From contig NC_007722.1 in NCBI RefSeq assembly GCF_000013005.1, forward strand, positions 1,183,501-1,247,500: a stretch of 64,000 nt of DNA, in the 5' to 3' direction. A program made the position numbers and the translations under genes. The notes under the pieces were generated by a model. The model saw only the letters and a list, made by a program, of their open reading frames with translations. It was not told where the DNA came from and did no database searches. The stretch comes from Erythrobacter litoralis HTCC2594 (GTDB lineage: Bacteria > Pseudomonadota > Alphaproteobacteria > Sphingomonadales > Sphingomonadaceae). Below, in pieces: positions 20,755-29,737 of the stretch. Position 1 is the stretch's first letter; each line of letters starts with the position of its first letter.

Positions 20755-21320
20755 GCCTGCAGTCGCAGCGCGATGTCGCTCATGAAGCGCGCATCATCAC
20801 CCTTGGCCAGCCATTCGGCCTCCGCGCCGATCGCGCCGAGCATCTGCACGAGATCGTCCTGTTCCGCCTTGGCATAATTGCCGAGCACATGGCCGGTGAC
20901 CCGGTCCTTGTGGCCCGGATGGCCGATACCGATCCGGATACGGCGAAAGTCCTCGCCGATATGGCGGATCGTCGAGCGGATGCCGTTATGCCCTGCCGCC
21001 CCGCCGCCGCGTTTCACCTTGATCTTGAAGGGTTCGAGGTCGAGCTCGTCGTAGAAGACCGTCACGTCCTGCGGTTCGAGCTTATAGAAGCGCATGGCTT
21101 CACCGATCGCGCGACCGCTTTCGTTCATGAAAGTGCCGGGCTTGAGCAGGAGCACCTTCTCCGAGCCGATGCGGCCCTCTTGGACCCAGCCCTGGAACTT
21201 TTTCTGCACCGGCTCGAACCCGTGCATCTCGGCGATGACATCGCACGCCATGAACCCGACATTGTGCCGGTGCAGCGCGTATTTCGGTCCGGGATTTCCG
21301 AGGCCTGCCCAAATTTGCAT
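20751..21320 (-). CDS. pth: Peptidyl-tRNA hydrolase
   Basis: The enzyme releases peptides from prematurely dropped peptidyl-tRNA. The protein has 189 residues, the normal length. It contains GLGNPGPKYALHRHNVGFMACD with the catalytic His, KPGTFMNESGRAIGE, VFYDELDLEPFKIKVKRGGGAAGHNGIRS and RIRIGIGHPG. It follows rplY, with a strong hairpin between them. Pth next to L25 is the common bacterial order. It heads a run of four genes with 4-bp overlaps. Confidence 0.97.
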   Translation of the reverse strand: MQIWAGLGNPGPKYALHRHNVGFMACDVIAEMHGFEPVQKKFQGWVQEGRIGSEKVLLLKPGTFMNESGRAIGEAMRFYKLEPQDVTVFYDELDLEPFKIKVKRGGGAAGHNGIRSTIRHIGEDFRRIRIGIGHPGHKDRVTGHVLGNYAKAEQDDLVQMLGAIGAEAEWLAKGDDARFMSDIALRLQA

Positions 21321-21344
21321 CGCGTCCCTCTAGTGCGGCTCACG

Positions 21345-21382
21345 CAAAAAGGAAAACGCCGGACTGGTCTCCCAGCCCGGCG
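21345..21382 (-). terminator. Rho-independent terminator of rplY
   Basis: On the minus strand CGCCGGGCTGG, a GAGA loop and CCAGTCCGGCG form an 11-bp stem with one G-U pair (21357-21382). It is followed by TTTTCCTTTTT. It lies between the rplY stop and the pth start, so pth is either expressed by read-through or from its own promoter in the last few bases. Confidence 0.85.
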
Positions 21383-21414
21383 CCTTGGTGATGTGCGTGC
21401 GATGAAGCGCGGGC

Positions 21415-22104
21415 TTAGTCGTCGCCCTTGCTCTCTTCGCCGTCGCCGTCTTCGCCTTCCTGCTCGGTAGCGGGGACTGCATCGGCATCGACTTCTTCGC
21501 CGTCTTCCTCTTCTTCAGACCCTTCAGCCTTCTTCAGAGCCGACGGAGCGACCAGAGTCGCGATGGTGAAGTCGCGGTCGGTGATGGCGCTCTCGCTACC
21601 CTCGGGCAGCGTGATCTCGCTGATGTGGATCGAATCGCCGACTTCCTTGCCAGTGACGTCAATCTCGATCTCGCCCGGGATCTTGTCGTTCTCGCAAACG
21701 AGTTCGAGCTCGTGGCGGACCACGTTGAGAACGCCGCCCTTCTTGAGGCCCGGCGAGGCTTCTTCGTTCATGAAGACCACGGGGACGCTGACTTCGATCT
21801 TGCCGCCCTTGGCAAGGCGGAAGAAATCGGCATGTTCCGGCCGGTCGCTGACCGGGTGGAGCGCGACGTCTTTCGGCAGCGTGCGTACGGTCTTGCCGCC
21901 GATTTCGATTTCGACGATCGAGTTCATGAAGTGGCCGGTCATCAATTGCTTGATGAGCAGCTTCTCCTCGACGTGGATCATCGTGGGTTCTTCCTTGCCG
22001 CCATAGATCACGGCGGGGACACGGCCTTCGCGACGAAGTGCTCGGGAGGCTCCCTTGCCAGCCCGTTCGCGCGCTTCGGCCGGCAGGGTCAGAGCGTCGC
22101 TCAT
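21415..22104 (-). CDS. rplY: 50S ribosomal protein L25 (general stress protein Ctc type)
   Basis: The protein has 229 residues. The N-terminal 5S-rRNA-binding domain has [25 protein letters not shown]. It is followed by the Ctc-type C-terminal beta domain ([30 protein letters not shown]). A highly acidic tail of about 45 residues ends [15 protein letters not shown]25 binds 5S rRNA in the large subunit. It is immediately upstream of a strong terminator. The 12-bp palindrome GTTTCCGGAAAC (22137-22148) lies 32 bp upstream of its start. Confidence 0.96.
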   Translation of the reverse strand: MSDALTLPAEARERAGKGASRALRREGRVPAVIYGGKEEPTMIHVEEKLLIKQLMTGHFMNSIVEIEIGGKTVRTLPKDVALHPVSDRPEHADFFRLAKGGKIEVSVPVVFMNEEASPGLKKGGVLNVVRHELELVCENDKIPGEIEIDVTGKEVGDSIHISEITLPEGSESAITDRDFTIATLVAPSALKKAEGSEEEEDGEEVDADAVPATEQEGEDGDGEESKGDD

Positions 22105-22228
22105 GTCACATACCTTTCGAATTGCTTGTTGGTTCGGTTTCCGGAAACATGTGCCACGCCTCCAGGGATGACCATGGCGTTTCCGAAGGGCGCGCCCTTA
22201 CGGACAAGCGCGTGGCGATGCAAGCGAT

Positions 22229-23116
22229 TTAGCGCAGACGGGTGGCGGTAAAGCCTTGGGCTTCCAGCAGCTCGACCAGTCCACTCGACCCCACCAGATG
22301 CGCCGCACCGACCGCCACGAGCGGACGCCGTTCGCCCGCCAGCATACGATCGAGGCTACGGGACCAGGCGAGGTTGCGCCGCGTGAGCAAGGCCTCACGC
22401 ACCTCCGGGTCGGCGAGGATGCCTTTCGATGCTTCCGCCGCCAGCGCCTCGGCATCCCCCGAAAGCCACAGGCGCGCGGCCTCGGGCGGCACGGTCTGCT
22501 CGTCCTGCGCCTGTTCGATCACGGCATTGAGCATGGCGCGCTGGTCTTCCTCGGCGAGGCTATCGAAGATACGGAACTGGCGTTCGGCGCCTTCGAGCTC
22601 GACAACGCCGCGACCCCGAAAAGCGCGGATCAGCGCCTTGTCGACGCCGTTCTCGCTCTTCATCCCGTTGCGGATCGCTTGCGCCAGCATCAGCGCGGCG
22701 CCCCAGCTTTCGAAAGTGCGGTAGTCTTCGTCTGACAAGGCAGTGCGGTCGATCAGCTCGTCGAGTTCGTCGCGCAATTGCGGCTCGACCCGCTGGCTTA
22801 GCGGAGGATGCCCGGCCGAATGCGCGAACTGGGTGAACTGGCGCGAAATCGCCGCTCCGTCGTCCAGCGCGGCAACTTCGACCACGAGGTAGTCGGCGCT
22901 GCGGATGGCATCGTCGATTGCATCGCCGCGCCATTCTATACCGTCGGGCAGGGCATGGATTGTGCCGTAGAGCCAACCTTCGACTTCGCCATCGGCCGAT
23001 GTCAGTTCCCACAACAGCGGATTGACCGGAGGATCGGCGGGCGGGTCCCCGGCAGGTTCGCCGCAGCCCGTCAGCGCCAATGCTGCCAGGCCAGCGAGGA
23101 TGAATTGCCGGATCAT
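22229..23116 (-). CDS. TraB/GumN family lipoprotein (second of a tandem pair)
   Basis: The protein has 295 residues. It is a lipoprotein with the lipobox LTGC at the N-terminus. TraB/GumN domain markers are VEGWLYGTIHALPDG near the start and LVAVGAAHLVGSSGLVELLEAQGF at the end, matching the paired GxxH and GxxH...G motifs that resemble a Tiki-type metal-dependent protease fold. It overlaps the upstream paralogue by 4 bp (ATGA). The substrate is unknown. The pair probably arose by tandem duplication, although the sequences have diverged considerably. Confidence 0.88.
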   Translation of the reverse strand: MIRQFILAGLAALALTGCGEPAGDPPADPPVNPLLWELTSADGEVEGWLYGTIHALPDGIEWRGDAIDDAIRSADYLVVEVAALDDGAAISRQFTQFAHSAGHPPLSQRVEPQLRDELDELIDRTALSDEDYRTFESWGAALMLAQAIRNGMKSENGVDKALIRAFRGRGVVELEGAERQFRIFDSLAEEDQRAMLNAVIEQAQDEQTVPPEAARLWLSGDAEALAAEASKGILADPEVREALLTRRNLAWSRSLDRMLAGERRPLVAVGAAHLVGSSGLVELLEAQGFTATRLR

Positions 23117-24054
23117 TGCACCCGGGTAATTGTGAAGCCGCGCTCAGTCAGCAATTCCTGCACGCTCTTCTGGCCGGCGAGATGACCGGCACCGACGGCG
23201 ATGAAGACCGTCCCCGGCTCGTCCATCCGGTCGTCGATCCAGACGGCCCAGTTGGCATTGCGTTCGTGCATCAGGCGCTCCATCAGCACGGGGTTCTCAG
23301 CCACACCCTCATTCATGATTTCGGCCAGCGCGTCGGCATTGCCTTCGATCCATTCCGCGACCATGCGATCGATATAGGGCTTGAGCTCGTCGATCATTTC
23401 GGCCGCCTGGACGAGATAATCGACCTGCGCTTGCTGCGGCAATTCGTCGAAGATCGAAAGCTGGAATTCGATGGTCTCCAGCGCAGCGCGCTTGATCTCC
23501 CTGTCCGTTTCCTTTTCGAGCACCTTCTCGACGCCGTCTTCGGGCGAATAGCCTTCCTTCATCAGCGGCAGGATGCTGAGGTTGAGCGCGCCGAACCAGG
23601 GTTCGAAGCGGTCGAAGGCGGCCACCGGTAGGCCGAGCCTCGTCATGGCGGTCTCGTAAGTCGCTTTCTGCTGCTCGTTCATCAGATCGCGCACGCTCGA
23701 GCCTTCGGGCAGCATGCCCTTCTGCATCACGATCGCCTGCGTCTTGGCGCCGATCTCGGGGGTCATGAGAACCTCCGTTACCAGTTCGTCCGAACTGTCG
23801 AGCGCGGTGTCGATTGCCGGAGTGAACCACGGTTGGTCTTTGGGCAGCACATGGACCGTCCCGAACAGGTAAATCGTCGTGTCCTCGTCGGCGAGTTTCC
23901 ACAGTGCCGGGCCGCCCATCTCGACGTCGCTGGCAGGAACCCTCGTCGATGCGACGGGGGAAGGCAGCGACTGCGTCTGCGCGCAAGCGGCACTGGAAGC
24001 CAAGAGCAGAAGGCCGGTTGCGGCGGAGGCGAATGAGGATTTCGGGAAGGTCAT
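23113..24054 (-). CDS. TraB/GumN family protein (first of a tandem pair)
   Basis: The protein has 313 residues from the ATG at 24054. The longer frame to 24159 adds 35 residues without homology, and AAGG precedes the chosen start. A signal peptide (about 1-26, ending SSAACAQ) may be a lipoprotein type. The TraB/GumN domain has TIYLFGTVHVLPKDQPW and the C-terminal FIAVGAGHLAGQKSVQELLTERGF. The 140 bp between this gene and the divergent molybdoprotein gene must hold both promoters. Confidence 0.88.
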   Translation of the reverse strand: MTFPKSSFASAATGLLLLASSAACAQTQSLPSPVASTRVPASDVEMGGPALWKLADEDTTIYLFGTVHVLPKDQPWFTPAIDTALDSSDELVTEVLMTPEIGAKTQAIVMQKGMLPEGSSVRDLMNEQQKATYETAMTRLGLPVAAFDRFEPWFGALNLSILPLMKEGYSPEDGVEKVLEKETDREIKRAALETIEFQLSIFDELPQQAQVDYLVQAAEMIDELKPYIDRMVAEWIEGNADALAEIMNEGVAENPVLMERLMHERNANWAVWIDDRMDEPGTVFIAVGAGHLAGQKSVQELLTERGFTITRVQ

Positions 24055-24194
24055 GGCGAGCCTTTGATGGAATAGTGATGTCGCCAATCTGAATAGCCGA
24101 GATCGCGCCATAGTCCCAAGCGCAATCTCCCGCAGAGCGCAGTCTGGCAGGCGAAGCATACTGCTGCTAGTTGCCTTATCGAGGAGAGCCCAGC

Positions 24195-26294
24195 ATGACC
24201 ACCGTCCACCACCGCACCTGCCATATCTGCGAAGCCAATTGCGGCGTGCTGGTGGAGATGGAGGGGCGCAAGGTCGTGTCGATCAAGGGTAATCCCGATC
24301 ATGTGCTGAGCCGTGGTCATATCTGCCCCAAGGCCACTGCGATAGCCGATTTGCAGGACGATCCCGATCGCTTGCGCCGTCCGGTGAAGCGCACCGATAC
24401 TGGCTGGCAGGAACTCGACTGGGACACGGCGTTCCGCGAGATCGCGCAGAAGGTGGTCGCGCTACAGGATGCCGGGGCGAGGGCGGCTTTCTATCGCGGC
24501 AATCCCGGCGCGCACGACTATGCCCTGTCGACACAATCGGGCTATCTCCAGCGGGCCGTCGGCGCGCGCGGGACATTTTCCGCTTCGACGCTCGACCAGA
24601 TCCCGCATCACTACACGCAATACCAGATGTACGGTCACGTCAGCCTCGCTGCGGTGCCCGATATTGATCGTTCGCAGCTGATCGTGATCGTAGGCGGCAA
24701 TCCCATGGCGTCGAATGGTAGCCTGTGGACGGTGCCGGACTTCAGGAACCGAGTGAAGGAAATGCAGGCGCGCGGCGGCAGACTGGTGGTGATCGATCCG
24801 CGAAACACCGAAACCGCCAAGGTCGCCGATGAGTGGTATCCGGTAAAACCCGGGACCGATACGGCGCTGCTCGCCGGCATCCTCCAATGCGTGCTGGCCG
24901 ATGGTGACACGCTTCGCGACGGACTGGCCGAACTTGTCGATGACAGTTGGGCGCAGGTGAAGCCTGCGGTCGACGCTTTCGATCTCGATACGCTGGCCAA
25001 CCACTGCGCCGTGCCTGCCGACACGATCCCCACGCTCGCCGCCGAGCTATCGAGCGGCAAACCCGCCGCGATTTATGGGCGCATGGGTGTGTCGGTCTGC
25101 GAGTTCGGCGCGCTCAACCAATGGCTGATTCAGCTCATCAACCTCGCCACCGGCAATCTCGACCGCGAGGGCGGCACGATGTTCCCGCAACCGCTGCTCG
25201 ATCTCGTCGGGCAGGTCGGCAAGGGCAATATCAAGACGGTCGAGACCGCCCGCGGCACCCTGCCTTCGGTGATGAGCGAAATCCCCACCATCGCCTTTGC
25301 CGACGAGCTCTCGCGCGACGATGACCAGCGCATCCGCACGCTGTTCGTGATTGCGGGCAATCCCGTCCTCTCCGCGCCCGACGGCGAGCGCACCGAGGAA
25401 GCGTTGGAGAATCTCGACCTGATGGTGAGTATGGACATGCACATCACCGAGACGAGCCGCCATGCGCATTACATCCTGCCGCCCTGCGGACCGCTGGAGA
25501 AGGATCATTTTACTTTCTTCTTCGGCCCGCTCGCGGTGCGCAATTTCGGGGCATACTCGCCGCCGACACTGGAAATGGAGGAGGGAGCCAAAGCCGACTG
25601 GGAAATTGCCGCCGAATTGGCGCAGGCGATCCTGGCGGAAAAAGGGAAGCCCGCGCCCAATTTCGACACACCGCGCGAGCGACTCGATGCGATGCTCAAG
25701 GCGTCGCCAGCCGGGATGTCGCTGGCGGAGGTGGAAGCACAACCCAACGGCGTCGATCTCGGGCCCCTGGAGCCGTGCCTGAAGAATCGCCTGCTAACCG
25801 CGGACAAGACGCTCCATGCCGCGCCGCCGGAGCTGCTCGAGGAGCTTGGGCGTTTCGCGGGCCGTCTCAATGAGCACGATGAAGGCGCGCTCAGCCTGAT
25901 CGGGAGGCGTCATGTCCGCTCCAACAACAGCTGGCTGCACAATTCCAAGCGCCTCGTAAAAGGACCGGATCGCTGCACGCTGATGATGCATCCAGACGAT
26001 GCCGCCGAGCGGGGATTGGCGGATGGCGAAATGGCCAGCGTCGCCAGTCGCGTTGGCGAAGTGGAGATTGCGGTCGAAGTAACCGAGGACATCATGCCCG
26101 GCGTCGTCTCGATCCCGCATGGCTGGGGGCACCACCGCAAGGGCGTGAGCTGGCAGACCGCCGCCGACCACGCCGGGGTCTCGCTCAACGACCTGACCGA
26201 TCCCGAGCGTTACGACCGATTGACCGGCAACGCCGTGCTCAACGGGACACCCGTAACGGTCGCCAAAGTGGAGGCAGCGGTGGCGGCGGAATAA
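24195..26294 (+). CDS. Molybdopterin (bis-MGD) oxidoreductase, catalytic subunit-like
   Basis: The protein has 699 residues from the ATG at 24195, with GAGGAGAG upstream. An N-terminal [4Fe-4S] motif Cys9-x2-Cys12-x3-Cys16-x27-Cys44 is complete. The Mo-binding domains follow: VIVGGNPMASNG, VVIDPRNTETAK, then LFVIAGNPVLSAPDGERTEEAL. The C-terminal molybdopterin-dinucleotide domain has LMMHPDDAAERGLADGEM and ISIPHGWGHHRKGVSW. No Tat signal is visible, so it is cytoplasmic. No Cys or Sec is present at the expected Mo-ligand position, where the local sequence is STLDQIPHH. It is a single-subunit orphan of unknown substrate; FDH, nitrate or thiosulfate activity cannot be assigned from sequence. 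Confidence 0.85.
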   Translation: MTTVHHRTCHICEANCGVLVEMEGRKVVSIKGNPDHVLSRGHICPKATAIADLQDDPDRLRRPVKRTDTGWQELDWDTAFREIAQKVVALQDAGARAAFYRGNPGAHDYALSTQSGYLQRAVGARGTFSASTLDQIPHHYTQYQMYGHVSLAAVPDIDRSQLIVIVGGNPMASNGSLWTVPDFRNRVKEMQARGGRLVVIDPRNTETAKVADEWYPVKPGTDTALLAGILQCVLADGDTLRDGLAELVDDSWAQVKPAVDAFDLDTLANHCAVPADTIPTLAAELSSGKPAAIYGRMGVSVCEFGALNQWLIQLINLATGNLDREGGTMFPQPLLDLVGQVGKGNIKTVETARGTLPSVMSEIPTIAFADELSRDDDQRIRTLFVIAGNPVLSAPDGERTEEALENLDLMVSMDMHITETSRHAHYILPPCGPLEKDHFTFFFGPLAVRNFGAYSPPTLEMEEGAKADWEIAAELAQAILAEKGKPAPNFDTPRERLDAMLKASPAGMSLAEVEAQPNGVDLGPLEPCLKNRLLTADKTLHAAPPELLEELGRFAGRLNEHDEGALSLIGRRHVRSNNSWLHNSKRLVKGPDRCTLMMHPDDAAERGLADGEMASVASRVGEVEIAVEVTEDIMPGVVSIPHGWGHHRKGVSWQTAADHAGVSLNDLTDPERYDRLTGNAVLNGTPVTVAKVEAAVAAE

Positions 26295-26363
26295 TGCTGC
26301 CAATATGCTGCACTGCGGCATTGACCCGCTGTAGAGCCTAAGCCAAAGCGCGCGAAAACTTCG

Positions 26364-27272
<909 letters not shown>

Positions 27273-27284
27273 TCCCCAGCCCAT

Positions 27285-27365
27285 CCGTCATCCCAGCGAA
27301 AGCTGGGATCTCTCTTAATCTCGCGCTTCGTTGCGACCAGATCCCAGCTTTCGCTGGGATGACGG
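27285..27365. repeat. Nested-palindrome repeat element, copy A (intergenic)
   Basis: The 27-bp arms at 27285-27311 and 27339-27365 are perfect reverse complements separated by 27 bp. Each arm contains an inner palindrome CCCAGC-GAAA-GCTGGG. Related copies lie in frame within glyS (28243-28308 and 28571-28649). This is a small, non-coding element of the REP/palindromic-element kind, with no transposase of its own. In this position it could also act as a hairpin in the glyQ-glyS transcript. Confidence 0.9.
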
Positions 27366-27380
27366 GAGAGGAGGCTGGCA

Positions 27381-29609
27381 ATGCCTGATTTCCTCCTCGA
27401 ACTCCGATCCGAAGAAATTCCCGCTCGCATGCAGGCAGGGGCCCGCGACGAATTGGAAAAGCTGTTCCGCCGCGAAATGGATGCTGCCGGTGTCGAAGCC
27501 GGCGAGCTCACCGTCTGGTCCACCCCGCGCCGACTGGCATTGATCGCGCGCGATCTCCCCGAGGCGACCCAAGCGGTGCGCGAGGAAGCCAAGGGACCGC
27601 CCGAAGGTGCGCCCGATCAGGCGATCGACGGCTTCTGCCGCAAGAACGGCGTCACCCGCGACCAGCTCGAAATACGCGATGTGAAGGGCCGCAACACCTA
27701 CTTCGCGGTGATCGAAAAGCCGGGCCGGGCGGTGAAGGACCTGCTCGCTGAAGCGATTCCCGCGATCATCCGCGACTTCAGCTGGCCCAAGTCGATGCGC
27801 TGGGGCACGGCCTCGATGAGCACAGAGAGCCTGCGCTGGGTGCGGCCGTTGTCGGGCATCGTCGCGCTGCTCGGCGACGACGTTGTCGAATGCGAGGTGC
27901 ACGGCGTCACCAGCGGGGCGGTGACGCTCGGCCACCGATTCCACCACTCGGGCGACATCACGATCGGCAATGCCGACGATTACGCAATGAAGCTTCGCGC
28001 AGGGCATGTGATCGTCGATCACGAGCAACGTCAGGACCTGATCCGCGAAGGCGCAGCAAAGGTTGCCGCCGAAGCCGGCCTAAAGTTGGTCGAGGACGAG
28101 GGGCTAGTGATCGAGAATGCCGGCCTCACCGAATGGCCCGTGCCGCTGCTCGGCCGCTTCGAGGAGGATTTTCTCCAGGTCCCGCCCGAGACGATTCAGC
28201 TCACCGCACGGGTGAACCAGAAATACTTCGTTTGTCACCGATCCCCAGCGGAGGCTGGGGTCTCAGACGATGGTGGACAGCCGCACGAGGTCCCAGCCTC
28301 CGCTGGGACTCAGCAATTGGCCAACGCCTTCATCTGCACCGCCAATATCGAGGCGGAGGACGGCGGCGCGCGCGTGGTAGACGGCAACCGCAAGGTGCTT
28401 GCCGCCCGCCTCGCCGATGCGCGCTTTTTCTGGGACGTCGACCGCAAGAAAACCCTCGCCGAGCACGCCAAGGGGTTGGAGCGGATCACCTTCCACGAGA
28501 AGTTGGGCACCGTCGCCGATAAGGTCGAGCGTGTCGCGAACCTGGCGCGCTGGTTGGTGGAATCGGATATCGTCGTCCCAGCGAAAGCTGGGACCTCTCT
28601 CGGTCAAAGCGCCAAGACGAACGAGATCCCAGCTTCCGCTGGGATGACGAAGGAGGAATTGGCCGACCTTACCGAACAGGCCGCACGCCTCGCCAAGGCC
28701 GACCTCGTCACCGAAATGGTCGGCGAGTTTCCCGAACTGCAGGGCCTAATGGGCGGCTACTACGCTCGCGCCGAAGGTCTTCCAGACGAAGTAGCCGACG
28801 CCATCCGCGATCACTACAAGCCGGTCGGCCAAGGCGATGAAGTGCCGACCGCGCCGGTGACGGTGGCGGTGAGCTTGGCGGACAAGCTGGATACGCTGCG
28901 CAGCTTCTTCTCGATCGACGAGAAACCCACGGGCTCGAAGGACCCCTTCGCGCTGCGCCGCGCAGCACTGGGGGTAATCCGCCTGATGACCGAGAACGGC
29001 CTGCGGATGAGCGCGGGGCAGGGCGAACTCCTCGAATTCTTCGCCGATCGCCTCAAGGTCCAGCAGCGCGAGGCTGGCGTCCGCCACGACCTGATCGACG
29101 CGGTTTTCGCGCTCGGCGGCGAGGACGATCTCGTTCGCCTGCTTGCCCGGGTGCATGCGCTCCAGGCCTTCGTGCAGACCGAGGACGGCACCAACCTCCT
29201 CGCTGGGTACAAGCGTGCGGCCAATATCCTCAAGAAGGAGCAATGGGACGCGGAGCCGGAGCATACCGGCGACGAGGACCCGCTCGAGAATGTCGACGAT
29301 CCCGACATGCGCGAAATCTATGCCGAGGCGGTCGAGAAAAAACTTTCCTACACGCCCGAACCGGCCGAGAAGGCGCTGATCGATGCGCTGGACAGCGCTG
29401 AACCGAAAGCGGTCGCAACCGTCGAAACGGAAGACTTCGCCGCCGCCATGTCGGCTCTCGCGTCGCTGCGCGCGCCGATCGATGCCTTCTTTGAAGAGGT
29501 GATTGTGAACGCCGAAGAAAAGCATGTCCGCGCCGCCCGGCTCGACCTGCTAGCGCGTTTCCGCGATGCGGTGCACCGGGTGGCCGATTTCAGCCGGATC
29601 GAAGGATAA
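27381..29609 (+). CDS. glyS: Glycyl-tRNA synthetase beta chain with two in-frame palindromic-element insertions
   Basis: The protein has 742 residues, about 50 more than the roughly 690 of typical GlyS. It begins MPDFLLELRSEEIPARMQ, the normal start, with GGAGG 9 bp upstream. The beta chain carries the HD-like domain (INEKPTGSKDPFALRRA-type, here IDEKPTGSKDPFALRRAALG) and the C-terminal anticodon-binding domain. The excess is explained by two insertions: residues about 287-310 (RSPAEAGVSDDGGQPHEVP and on) and 397-423 (VVPAKAGTSLGQSAKTNEIP and on). These are the translations of palindromic elements B and C and interrupt conserved blocks. Neither breaks the frame. Confidence 0.95.
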   Translation: MPDFLLELRSEEIPARMQAGARDELEKLFRREMDAAGVEAGELTVWSTPRRLALIARDLPEATQAVREEAKGPPEGAPDQAIDGFCRKNGVTRDQLEIRDVKGRNTYFAVIEKPGRAVKDLLAEAIPAIIRDFSWPKSMRWGTASMSTESLRWVRPLSGIVALLGDDVVECEVHGVTSGAVTLGHRFHHSGDITIGNADDYAMKLRAGHVIVDHEQRQDLIREGAAKVAAEAGLKLVEDEGLVIENAGLTEWPVPLLGRFEEDFLQVPPETIQLTARVNQKYFVCHRSPAEAGVSDDGGQPHEVPASAGTQQLANAFICTANIEAEDGGARVVDGNRKVLAARLADARFFWDVDRKKTLAEHAKGLERITFHEKLGTVADKVERVANLARWLVESDIVVPAKAGTSLGQSAKTNEIPASAGMTKEELADLTEQAARLAKADLVTEMVGEFPELQGLMGGYYARAEGLPDEVADAIRDHYKPVGQGDEVPTAPVTVAVSLADKLDTLRSFFSIDEKPTGSKDPFALRRAALGVIRLMTENGLRMSAGQGELLEFFADRLKVQQREAGVRHDLIDAVFALGGEDDLVRLLARVHALQAFVQTEDGTNLLAGYKRAANILKKEQWDAEPEHTGDEDPLENVDDPDMREIYAEAVEKKLSYTPEPAEKALIDALDSAEPKAVATVETEDFAAAMSALASLRAPIDAFFEEVIVNAEEKHVRAARLDLLARFRDAVHRVADFSRIEG
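28243..28308. repeat. Nested-palindrome repeat element, copy B (inside glyS)
   Basis: The 22-bp arms at 28243-28264 and 28287-28308 are reverse complements at 19 of 22 positions. Each arm has an inner CCCAGC...GCTGGG palindrome. The element is translated in frame between the conserved GlyS blocks QKYFVCH and LANAFICTANIEA, which are normally separated by only a few residues. Confidence 0.85.
28571..28649. repeat. Nested-palindrome repeat element, copy C (inside glyS)
   Basis: The 27-bp arms at 28571-28597 and 28623-28649 are reverse complements at 24 of 27 positions and closely match the arms of copy A. The element is 79 bp, translated in frame as about 27 residues between LARWLVESD and ADLTEQAARLAKADL of GlyS. 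Its arm mismatches suggest it is older than copy A. Confidence 0.88.
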
Positions 29610-29684
29610 AGCTGGTCGCAAGGTGTCACCTGTCCATGTTCTGGAAAAATCCAGCCGGGACAGCGAGTTACAATCGATAGGTGA

Positions 29685-29712
29685 GGGTGACAGGGTGTAA
29701 CCTGTGTCACCC
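29685..29712. promoter_or_regulatory. GTGACA/TGTCAC dyad upstream of ppdK
   Basis: GGGTGACA (29685-29692) and its exact complement TGTCACCC (29705-29712) flank a 12-bp centre, 25 bp upstream of the ppdK start. A third half-site, in AGGTGTCACCT, lies at 29621-29631. Repeated TGTCACC half-sites suggest a regulator binding region. The regulator is unknown. Confidence 0.4.
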
Positions 29713-29737
29713 GGTTTTCACCAAAGTAGGAAATTTT

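Noticed and set aside
22137..22199. Palindromes GTTTCCGGAAAC (22137-22148) and AAGGGCGCGCCCTT (22186-22199) as a terminator or operator before rplY
   Set aside because: Both are exact but short and GC-biased, and neither has a T tract or repeated partner; too weak to call a function.
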